Below are positions 1-5,778 of a DNA stretch of 13,983 bases, piece by piece. The notes under the pieces were generated by a model that had not been told where the DNA came from, made no database searches, and was given only the letters and a program-made list of their open reading frames with translations. Source of the DNA: an uncultured Hymenobacter sp. (GTDB lineage Bacteria; Bacteroidota; Bacteroidia; Cytophagales; Hymenobacteraceae). Both the position numbers and the translations under genes were made by a program. Each line of letters starts with the position of its first letter. Position 1 is the first letter of the stretch. The stretch is taken from contig CALMOO010000588.1 of the NCBI GenBank assembly GCA_937871705.1, positions 1,483 to 15,465 of the forward strand, written 5' to 3'.

Positions 1-1
1 C

Positions 2-394
2 CTCTTCGGGGGCATGAAAACGCTGGTGAAAGTCAATCAGCTCGAAAAGCTGAGCCGGGCTGAAGCGCGCGAGCGCGAGCACGCCGCCCGCAAAACGGCG
101 GCCGCTAACGCCAGCGGCTCTAGCCTCGACCTCACCGGCCGCATGTCCACCTTCAGCCCTACCCTTGACCTGCGCGGCGAGCGGGCCGAAGACGCCTTGA
201 CCAAGCTCATGGTCTATGTGGATGATGCGGTGATGTTTGGTATTCCTGAGATGAAAATCCTGCACGGGCGCGGCAACGGCGTGTTGCGCCAAGTAGTGCG
301 CGACTACCTCCGCCAGACCCGCGCCGTAGCCAGCGTAGGCGACGAGCACGCCGACCGCGGCGGCGACGGCGTAACGCTCGCCGTGCTGAAGTAG
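2..394 (+). CDS. mutS2: Endonuclease MutS2, C-terminal Smr domain (5' end outside window)
   Basis: This is the last 130 residues of MutS2, a MutS-family ATPase carrying a C-terminal Smr nuclease domain. Known MutS2 proteins act on branched DNA and suppress recombination, or act on collided ribosomes. The reading frame is already open at base 2 (LFGG before the first Met at base 14), so that Met is internal and not a start. Visible residues include a KxNQLEKLSRAEAR segment typical of the basic linker before Smr. The Smr core follows, with the LDLRG motif about 55 residues into the visible part and the HGRGNG loop (HGxGxG) about 30 residues later. It ends in GVTLAVLK, the usual short C-terminal strand. 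The ATPase and MutS core lie upstream of the window. The gene converges on the DACNV gene across a symmetrical terminator. Identification is confident; which activity dominates in this organism cannot be read from the fragment. Confidence 0.93.
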   Translation, partial: LFGGMKTLVKVNQLEKLSRAEAREREHAARKTAAANASGSSLDLTGRMSTFSPTLDLRGERAEDALTKLMVYVDDAVMFGIPEMKILHGRGNGVLRQVVRDYLRQTRAVASVGDEHADRGGDGVTLAVLK

Positions 395-409
395 TAATTG
401 GTATAAGAA

Positions 410-450
410 GGCAAAAACAGCCCGTTAAGGCATGACAGGCTGTTTTTGCC
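410..450. terminator. Bidirectional intrinsic terminator between mutS2 and the DACNV gene
   Basis: A perfect 13-bp inverted repeat is present: GGCAAAAACAGCC at 410-422 and its complement GGCTGTTTTTGCC at 438-450, with a 15-nt loop. It starts 16 nt after the mutS2 stop and ends 5 nt before the stop of the opposing gene, so it can serve both. The T-run lies inside the stem, as in compact bidirectional terminators. No other function is suggested by the context. Confidence 0.85.
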
Positions 451-455
451 TCTAC

Positions 456-1601
456 TCACAGCAGCAGCGCATCGATGCGGTGGGCGTGCACCATACACAT
501 TGCTTGCGACCACGAGAAGACGGTAAAGTTGCCATCTTGCGAGGCTACCAAAGCCACGGCGTCGTGTTGGTCGTGCACAAACTGCGCGGCAGCCAGGTGG
601 CGGGTGCCGCCGTTTTTGGCCGGGTGCACAATAGTGGCGCTTGACCCTACTACGGGCTCCGTCACCACCAATTGCTCAACAAGGGTGCCGTGGGCGGTGC
701 GCGTCACTTTGGCCCCAAAAGCTAGTAAGTCGTACTGCTGCGTAATGACAGTGTCGCCATCTACTGCCGAAAAGCCGCCGACTACATCAATGGTATCCAA
801 TAGGTTTTCTTGCCAATCGCGGCGCGTGTGGTCGGCTTCGCTCAGGAGCGAGGCAATGCCATTGTAAGGCGGCACTACGGGGTAGCTAAGCGGCTGCACA
901 ATGGAGTCGCGCCACGCCTCCGAGCCGGGTGGCACTACCAGCACCAGCCCGCCGCGCCCGTGCGCCCGCATGGCCCGGGCCAGTTCGAGCAGCACATCCA
1001 CGTCGGCGCCTTCGCCGGGAGCTGCGGCCGGTAGCGGAATGCCAGGCAACGACAAAAGCAGGTCGGGGTAGTCAGCCAGGCCGCGGCTTTCCTCATCTAT
1101 CACCCTAACTTGGTCGCCGCGCAGCACCGCCACGTTCACGAACTTACCAAAGCCATCGGCACGCCGGTGCTTGGCTACCAACAGGCCAGGTTCTACTACT
1201 TCCAGCACAAAGCACACGGGCGGAATATGAGTGGCCGTGCCCCACACATAAAGGCCCTCGTCGTCGTGGCCGATGCCCAAGTGAATGCCCGCGTGCTCCA
1301 CGGCCGGCGCCAGCTTAATGAGGGCCTGGGGCGTCAGGCGCAGCCGGTGGGCAAACACCAGCGGATGGCCGGCGGCCTCGGGCGCCAGCAGCGCCAGCGA
1401 AATGCGCGGCGGCCGGCCTTCCTCGCGCCGCAAGCTGGCCCAGAAAGCCACGTCAATCACCACTTCGAGCAGGGCGGCCGGTGGGGGAGGGGGTAGGGCC
1501 TGCCCGCCCAGCCTAGCGGCCGCGGCCCAGTGCTGGGCAAAATGCACGGCTAAAGCTGGGGCCACCATGCGGGCGGCCAAGTAAGTAGGTTCGGAAAGCA
1601 T
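456..1601 (-). CDS. Putative sensor protein with C-terminal DisA/DAC-like (DACNV-type) domain
   Basis: A soluble protein of 381 residues with no signal peptide or membrane segment. The last ~100 residues align by eye with the diadenylate cyclase fold of DisA: VDGDTVI at about 280-286 (DGA motif position), FGAKV about 15 residues later, then GGTRHLAAAQF at about 330-340 (RHR motif position) and a closing strand ending DGNFTVFSW. The motifs are degenerate: DGA reads DGD and RHR reads RHL. Catalysis of c-di-AMP synthesis is therefore doubtful, and a ligand-binding sensor is more likely. Predicted sensor domains of this type have been named DACNV; that naming is recalled, not checked. The N-terminal ~260 residues are recognised only as part of that family. 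An upstream ATG would give 406 residues. The start at 1601 was chosen because a promoter-like element covers the extra codons and MLSEPTYLAARMVAPALAVHF looks like the family's N-terminus. An internal Met at 1568 is a third option. Confidence 0.72.
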   Translation of the reverse strand: MLSEPTYLAARMVAPALAVHFAQHWAAAARLGGQALPPPPPAALLEVVIDVAFWASLRREEGRPPRISLALLAPEAAGHPLVFAHRLRLTPQALIKLAPAVEHAGIHLGIGHDDEGLYVWGTATHIPPVCFVLEVVEPGLLVAKHRRADGFGKFVNVAVLRGDQVRVIDEESRGLADYPDLLLSLPGIPLPAAAPGEGADVDVLLELARAMRAHGRGGLVLVVPPGSEAWRDSIVQPLSYPVVPPYNGIASLLSEADHTRRDWQENLLDTIDVVGGFSAVDGDTVITQQYDLLAFGAKVTRTAHGTLVEQLVVTEPVVGSSATIVHPAKNGGTRHLAAAQFVHDQHDAVALVASQDGNFTVFSWSQAMCMVHAHRIDALLL

Positions 1602-1608
1602 AAGGTGG

Positions 1609-1636
1609 CAAATTAGCACAAGCTGAGCCCATGCAA
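1609..1636 (-). promoter_or_regulatory. Bacteroidota-type promoter for the DACNV gene
   Basis: On the minus strand there is TTG (complement of 1634-1636), an 18-nt spacer, then TAATTTG (complement of 1609-1615). This resembles the Bacteroidota sigma-factor pattern TTG-N17-20-TAnnTTTG, one T short in the -7 box. Only 7 nt separate the box from the ATG at 1601, so the transcript would begin at or next to the start codon. The element lies within the 25 codons that the longer ORF would need, which argues for the shorter protein. The 277-bp gap from here to 1878 holds no other gene that I can support. Confidence 0.5.
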
Positions 1637-1878
1637 GGTTAGCATACCGCGCAGGCCACTCGCTAGCACCAGCCAAACCCAGTTACTGTGGAGAAGTTGC
1701 CGGGAAGCTGTATGTTTGTTTACACTCCCTTATTTCATCCCATATGCGTTTTTTCGCAAGTTGCCCAATGCAAGGCCAGGTATTCACCTTGGTGAGTGCC
1801 CTGGGTGCTAGTGGCAGCAGAAGGCGGGGAGGGCTTACCAGAAGTGGCGTTGGCGCCCTAGTGCTTGGGCTGAAGTAA

Positions 1879-3180
1879 ATGCGCAGTAGCTGGAGTAACT
1901 TAAAGTCAGCAGGAATATTGGCCGTCCTCATGCTGGTGGGCTGCCTATCTTTTTGGCTGTCGCCGGCGCCGCAGGGGCAGCCCGGTGTCGAGTATTGGGG
2001 GCATTATGCCAGGGTAGGGCCTGGATTAGGCTTCGTAGTTAACCACGATAGCTATGGCTACCTGGCAGTGGCAGAACACCCAGGCAAGCTGCTGCTACCA
2101 AAAGAAGTGCGGCAGTCGCGTCCGCTTTATGCGCTGCTGGGAGCGGCCGTTGGCTACCCCTTGCTACTGCTATTGCGGCAGGCCGGGCGGATAGGGTTGC
2201 CCCAACTTTGGCCTGAAGATGAATTATTCTATAGTTACTACAGCGGGTATGTGCTGCTCAATGGCCTGATTTTATTGGGCAGCTTGCTGTTGCTGCGGCA
2301 TCTAGTCAAGCTTTTGACGGCTGGGCGCGGCGAGCAATGGCAATTCCTTGCCTTGTCGTGGGTGTTAGTAGCCAACCCCATTATTAAGATGTTTTTCTGG
2401 ACGGCGCACCAGCAAATGCTTGCGTTTTTTGTGCCGCTGTTCTGCCTCGCGCTAGCGCTATGGCTGGGGCGGCGCCTACCCCTAAGTTGGGTTGAATTAA
2501 TTAGTTTGGCATTTGGGCTGGGTTTGCTGCCGCTGCTCTATGGGAGCTTCGTGCTGGCTTGGCCGGCCCTAGCCTATGGGCTAGTTGGGCGGGCAGCTAG
2601 CACAGAGCCGGCAACATCCCTACCCCCTGCCGCCACACCAGGTTGGGCAGGGGTGCTCGGGCAAGTGGGGCTCAGCGCGGTGCTTTTTGCAGCGCCTACC
2701 CTCCTCTGGATTGCCCTGCTCCGAAGCCAGGGCACTACCTACTACAACTACGAGGCCGTGCGCTGGCACCAAGTAGTGTGGCTGCTCGAAGCCCGGCACC
2801 TGCCGCTCCTCGCGTTTGGGCGCTTGCTCGGTGATAAGTTGGCTGAATACGTCCATAGCTGGCAACTGATGCGCTGGTGGCTGCTAGCCGGGGGTGCCTT
2901 GTATGTAGCTTCGCGTTGGCGCCATGCTAGCAGTGCTGGGCCGCTCTTGCCTACCGCCGCCGGGCCCGCACTAGCTTGGGTAACGGGTTGCTGCGTGCTG
3001 TTTTTTGGGTTGCTGGGTTACTACCCCGAACGCTTGACTTACACGCTGTTGCCGCTCGTGCTGTGCCTGATTGCCGCCTTGCTACCCCACTGGCCCAGCC
3101 GCTATGCCCGGCCCGTGGCCCTGGCAGTGGCCGCAGGCTGGCACCTGTACGTGTTGCTCAGTTACGGGCCCTTCTCTTGA
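1879..3180 (+). CDS. Multi-pass inner-membrane protein of unknown function
   Basis: A hydrophobic protein of 433 residues with about nine to ten predicted membrane segments; no family is recognised with certainty. A first helix (about residues 10-28) is followed by an outside loop of about 60 residues containing NHDSYGYLAVAEHPGKLL and then QSRPLYALLG. After that come repeated Leu/Ala-rich helices (YVLLNGLILLGSLLLL, FFVPLFCLALALWLG, GLGLLPLLYGSFVLAWPALAYGL and further ones to the C-terminus). An aspartate in the first large loop followed by many helices recalls GT-C glycosyltransferases (mannosyl or arabinosyl transferase type). The usual DD/DE/ED pair is not evident, so this is only a hint. 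It has no operon partners: the upstream gene is divergent and murB is convergent. No clear promoter was found in 1677-1878. It carries five CTACCCC heptamers in sense orientation, the most of any gene here. Confidence 0.75.
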   Translation: MRSSWSNLKSAGILAVLMLVGCLSFWLSPAPQGQPGVEYWGHYARVGPGLGFVVNHDSYGYLAVAEHPGKLLLPKEVRQSRPLYALLGAAVGYPLLLLLRQAGRIGLPQLWPEDELFYSYYSGYVLLNGLILLGSLLLLRHLVKLLTAGRGEQWQFLALSWVLVANPIIKMFFWTAHQQMLAFFVPLFCLALALWLGRRLPLSWVELISLAFGLGLLPLLYGSFVLAWPALAYGLVGRAASTEPATSLPPAATPGWAGVLGQVGLSAVLFAAPTLLWIALLRSQGTTYYNYEAVRWHQVVWLLEARHLPLLAFGRLLGDKLAEYVHSWQLMRWWLLAGGALYVASRWRHASSAGPLLPTAAGPALAWVTGCCVLFFGLLGYYPERLTYTLLPLVLCLIAALLPHWPSRYARPVALAVAAGWHLYVLLSYGPFS

Positions 3181-3205
3181 AAGAAGAGCGGCGAGTATAA
3201 GTAAC

Positions 3206-3256
3206 TAGTAGGCCTACTAACCTCCACACGTACTGCTTAACCTGTGGAGTGTAGGC
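3206..3256. terminator. Imperfect hairpin between convergent genes, probable terminator
   Basis: This 84-bp convergent gap (3181-3264) contains paired arms: GCCTAC (3212-3217) with GTAGGC (3251-3256), and CTCCACA (3222-3228) with TGTGGAG (3243-3249). A 14-nt inner loop closes the structure, with a small internal bulge between the two stems. The left arm also includes a separate perfect 14-bp palindrome, TAGTAGGCCTACTA (3206-3219). It lies 25 nt after the membrane-protein stop and just after the murB stop. A bidirectional terminator is the simplest reading, although there is no strong T-run. Confidence 0.55.
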
Positions 3257-3264
3257 TTACTAAA

Positions 3265-4310
3265 CTACAAAATATTCACTTCTGGGTGCAGCTCTATCCC
3301 ATAAATATCGCGCACCGAGCGAATAATTTCCTCGGCTAACTCGCGTAGTTCCTGGCCGGTAGCGCCGCCGTGGTTCACGAGTACTAGCGCCTGGCGGTCG
3401 TGCACGCCGTGCGTGCCTTCGCCAGCACCGCGCCGCGTGCCCTTAAAGCCGGCCTGCTCGATAAGCCAGCCCGCGGGCACCTTCACGCCGCCCGGCACGG
3501 GGTAGCCCGGCATGCTGGGGTAGCGCGCCTGCAACTCGTCGAATTTGTGCTGCGAGATTTCAGGATTCTTGAAAAACGAGCCCGCGTTGCCAACCTCAGC
3601 CGGGTCGGGCAGCTTAGAGCGGCGGATGTGCACCACGGCCCGGCTCACGTCGAGGGGGTAGGCTCGCTGGAGTCGATGCCTAGGTCGGCGAGCGTTTCCT
3701 GAATGGCGCCGTAGCGCACGTTGGCCGGGCGACGGGCCGTAGCACGATGCAGCCGCAGCACCACAGCCGTCACGATAAACTGGTTTTTGAGCGGGCCCTT
3801 AAATACGCTTTCGCGGTAGCCAAAGCCGCACTCCTGCTTGGTGAACACGCGCAGCGCACCGGTGCTGATTTCTAGCGCTTCCAGCCGCTCGAATGTGTCT
3901 TGCAGCTCAGCCCCGTAAGCCCCAATATTTTGGAGCGGCGCCGCGCCTACCGTGCCCGGAATAAGCGACAGGTTTTCTACCCCGCTCAGCTCTTCCTGCA
4001 GGGTGTATTCGACCAGACCGTGCCAGCTTTCGCCAGCGCCGGCGCGCAGCAGGGCGGTGTGCGTGTCGGTATCTTCGCCAATGATTTCGAGGCCTTTAAT
4101 CTCGTTCTTCAACACTACACCCACGAAATCCTGCGTGAGCAGCAGGTTAGAGCCGCCGCCCAGCACAAGCAGCGGTCCGGCCTGCACCTGGGGTAGGGCC
4201 AGCAGCTGCCGCAACTCGTCGGCCGAGGCGAAGCGAGCAAAGTAGCGGGCCTGCGCATTGAGGCCGAAAGTGTTGTAAGGACGGAGCGAAACGTGTTCTT
4301 CGAGCAGCAT
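3265..4310 (-). pseudogene. murB: UDP-N-acetylenolpyruvoylglucosamine reductase (MurB), frameshifted
   Basis: MurB reduces UDP-GlcNAc-enolpyruvate to UDP-MurNAc with NADPH and FAD, a cytoplasmic step of peptidoglycan synthesis. Here it is split into two frames. The first part (4310-3645, 221 aa) has YNTFGL, the FAD loop LVLGGGSNLLL (48-58), ENLSLIPGTVGAAPLQN and the substrate arginine in YRES (Arg166). It ends in a spurious tail, EPTPST. The second part (3648-3265, 127 aa) resumes with SRAVVHIRRSKLPDP and carries the proton-donor serine in GNAGSFFKNP and the final glutamate in HPEVNIL. Together they give about 348 residues, normal for the E. coli-type enzyme. A C-run of five (complement of 3654-3658) where six would read EPTPLDVSRAV accounts for the break. 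The fragments overlap by GTGA, so coupled translation is formally possible but unlikely to yield active enzyme. Either this is a sequencing error, a recent mutation with another copy elsewhere, or a slippage site. Confidence 0.9.
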
Positions 4311-4315
4311 AGCGG

Positions 4316-4323
4316 CAAAGGTC
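4316..4323 (-). promoter_or_regulatory. Probable -7 box of murB
   Basis: The complement reads GACCTTTG, a 7-of-8 match to TAnnTTTG, with 5 nt between it and the murB ATG at 4310. The same octamer at the same 5-nt distance precedes the RlmL-like gene (10867-10874), which supports a functional element. No good TTG -33 box is visible at the right spacing. Transcription would start at or very near the ATG. Confidence 0.4.
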
Positions 4324-4395
4324 GGCGTGTAGCGCGGACTTTGCAGTCGGCGTCCTGCATCGAGACGTTCGCGGCGCGAACTACAAAGCCCACGC

Positions 4396-4403
4396 TACAT
4401 TTA
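4396..4403 (+). promoter_or_regulatory. Possible -7 box of kptA
   Basis: TACATTTA resembles TAnnTTTG with the final base wrong, and lies 7 nt before the kptA ATG. It shares the 100-bp divergent region with the murB promoter. No clear -33 element was found, so this call is weak and rests on position and on similar short spacings at other genes in the window. Confidence 0.28.
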
Positions 4404-4410
4404 ACCCTCA

Positions 4411-4962
4411 ATGGACACCAAGCAAACCACTCGCCTCAGCAAATTCCTGAGCAAGCACCTGCGTCACGCGCCCGAAGCCATCGGCCTGCACCTCGAAGCT
4501 GGCGGCTGGGTGGCCGTAGCCGACCTGCTGGCCGCATGCGCCGCGCACGGCCACCCACTCACGCGCGACGAGCTCGAAGACGTAGTAGAAGACAATGACA
4601 AGCAGCGTTTTGCCTTTGATGAGGCCGGCCAGCGCATTCGGGCGCAGCAAGGCCACAGCGTGGAGGTAGACTTGCAGCTGGTTGCGGCCGAGCCGCCCGC
4701 TGTACTATATCACGGTACGGTGCCGGCGGCGCTACCGGCCATTCGGCACACTGGCTTGCAGAAAATGAGCCGCCACCATGTGCACCTCTCGCCCAACGAA
4801 GCCACGGCCCGCCGCGTGGGCCAGCGCCGCGGGCGGCCCGTGCTGCTCGCCGTCGATGCGGCAGCGCTCCATGCGGCCGGCGGCGTGTTCTATCGCTCGG
4901 GCAATGGCGTGTGGCTCGTCGATAGCGTGCCGCCGCAGTACCTGCACGAGCTACCAGGCTGA
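4411..4962 (+). CDS. kptA: RNA 2'-phosphotransferase KptA/Tpt1
   Basis: KptA/Tpt1 transfers a 2'-phosphate from RNA to NAD+, giving ADP-ribose 1'',2''-cyclic phosphate and nicotinamide. In fungi this finishes tRNA splicing; in bacteria, which lack that pathway, the physiological substrate is unsettled. The protein has 183 residues, the usual bacterial length. An N-terminal winged-helix half has LSKFLSKHLRHAP with the catalytic Arg18-His19 pair. RIRAQQGHS follows (Arg77; family form RANQGHS). The ADP-ribosyltransferase-like half has LYHGT (99-103), SRHHVHLS with Arg121, and GVWLVDSVPPQYL near the end. All four residues expected for catalysis appear present, so the enzyme should be active. The ATG at 4411 begins directly with the conserved LSKFLSKHL region. 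It is a single-gene unit, divergent from murB and closed by the terminator at 4978-5011. No RNA ligase or repair gene adjoins it. Confidence 0.93.
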   Translation: MDTKQTTRLSKFLSKHLRHAPEAIGLHLEAGGWVAVADLLAACAAHGHPLTRDELEDVVEDNDKQRFAFDEAGQRIRAQQGHSVEVDLQLVAAEPPAVLYHGTVPAALPAIRHTGLQKMSRHHVHLSPNEATARRVGQRRGRPVLLAVDAAALHAAGGVFYRSGNGVWLVDSVPPQYLHELPG

Positions 4963-4977
4963 GTATTACTAAAAAAT

Positions 4978-5011
4978 AAGGGGGTAGCAAACTTGCGCTC
5001 ACTACCCCCTT
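4978..5011. terminator. Bidirectional terminator built from two CTACCCC heptamers
   Basis: A perfect 10-bp inverted repeat is present: AAGGGGGTAG at 4978-4987 and CTACCCCCTT at 5002-5011, with a 14-nt loop. It is preceded by an A-run (4971-4976) that becomes a T-run on the minus strand. It lies 15 nt after the kptA stop and 21 nt before the lipoprotein stop, between convergent genes. The A-run suits termination of the minus-strand gene best. Confidence 0.8.
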
Positions 5012-5032
5012 GCTACTATCTAAAGCCCAGAA

Positions 5033-5584
5033 CTATGGCAGCTTAGCCGTCACGTTGAAGCGCGTATCGGCACGCACGTCGGTGTTTTGGCGCAGCGTTT
5101 GGGCTAGCTCGGCGGTCGTCGTTAGGGTGTAGGAACCATTTTTTAAGTATTGGTCGAGCTTGGCGCTGGTGGGCGTCAGGCTGATGCTGGTCTGGCCCGT
5201 GGGCACGGGGCTGAGCGAGGCGAGCAGCACCTTGTTGGAGCCCGCCGCATCGGTGGCAATGTAGATGCTGATGCTTTTGAGAAAATCAAAGTTCTGAGTG
5301 CTCGGGTTGGTCACGGTGAGCGTCAAACGGTCGAGGGTCACGTCCTGCACGTAGTCAGCCGACGTGTTATTGTTCTTAAAAGTGCTCTGCGAAGTCGACG
5401 TCACCGTAAAGCCCGGAATGCTCAGGCTAACGCCCGGCAAGTAGGTGGTGCCCGGAATAGTAAATGTGCTTGAATCATTAACCTGAAAACTAAGTAAGCT
5501 CAGGATTTTCTTGCATCCGCCCGAGCTAAGGAGCAATAAAGGCAGTAATAGTAAATAGGATTTTCTGACGAAGAAATTAAGCAT
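5033..5584 (-). CDS. Small lipoprotein of unknown function
   Basis: A 183-residue protein with a classical lipoprotein signal: basic N-region (FVRKS), the hydrophobic stretch YLLLLPLLLL, then the lipobox LSSGGC with the lipidated cysteine at residue 24. The residues after Cys are KK, not the acidic residues of the surface lipoprotein export signal described in some Bacteroidota. A periplasm-facing location is therefore more likely, but this is inference. The mature part is rich in Ser, Thr, Asn and Val, with alternating hydrophobic patterns (VQDVTLDRLTLTVTNP) suggesting an all-beta domain. There are no cysteines after the lipobox and no recognised enzyme motif. Its promoter region is shared with the divergent trehalase gene, and the two may be co-regulated, though nothing shows this. 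It could belong to a taxon-restricted family. Confidence 0.85.
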   Translation of the reverse strand: MLNFFVRKSYLLLLPLLLLSSGGCKKILSLLSFQVNDSSTFTIPGTTYLPGVSLSIPGFTVTSTSQSTFKNNNTSADYVQDVTLDRLTLTVTNPSTQNFDFLKSISIYIATDAAGSNKVLLASLSPVPTGQTSISLTPTSAKLDQYLKNGSYTLTTTAELAQTLRQNTDVRADTRFNVTAKLP

Positions 5585-5627
5585 AGTAAATTTAGGAATG
5601 GTTAAAAAAGAATTTTACCAACACAGA

Positions 5628-5635
5628 CAAAGATA
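5628..5635 (-). promoter_or_regulatory. -7 box for the lipoprotein gene
   Basis: The complement reads TATCTTTG, an exact match to TAnnTTTG, in the AT-rich stretch upstream of the ATG at 5584. It implies a leader of roughly 40 nt, unlike the near-leaderless arrangement at other genes here. A -33 TTG is not clear. The rest of the 194-bp divergent gap (5585-5778) contains a 12-bp near-palindrome, GTAATAAATTAC (5727-5738), which could be an operator but has no supporting second copy. No convincing trehalase promoter was found; TACTTTG at 5698-5704 is the nearest match. Confidence 0.42.
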
Positions 5636-5778
5636 ATGCCGCGTAGTAGCAGCCGCTGCACTTTTGCTTCCTCACCACTCGCTGACGAAGGAGTAGCTAC
5701 TTTGCAAGCACAAGGCTAGCCTCTCGGTAATAAATTACTAATTGGCGCATTCACAGTCTATTCCCACCCGCTCACGCC

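Noticed and set aside
432..1584. Several plus-strand ORFs of 70-130 residues opposite the DACNV gene
   Set aside because: Basic, low-complexity translations typical of antisense shadows in GC-rich DNA; the minus-strand frame is the coherent protein.
456..1601. Cyclic-nucleotide defence operon centred on the DACNV protein
   Set aside because: No effector, nuclease or other signalling gene sits beside it on the same strand; the neighbours are mutS2 and a divergent membrane protein.
1602..1676. 25-residue N-terminal extension of the DACNV protein
   Set aside because: The region holds a TTG-N18-TAATTTG promoter-like element, and the extension does not look like part of the family.
1683..1931. 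82-residue minus-strand ORF
   Set aside because: No recognisable domain or start context; it overlaps the start of the membrane-protein gene and is probably chance.
3265..3648. Separate short gene of 127 residues starting at GTG
   Set aside because: It carries the MurB C-terminal catalytic Ser and Glu and continues the upstream MurB fragment after a one-base shift, so it is part of murB.
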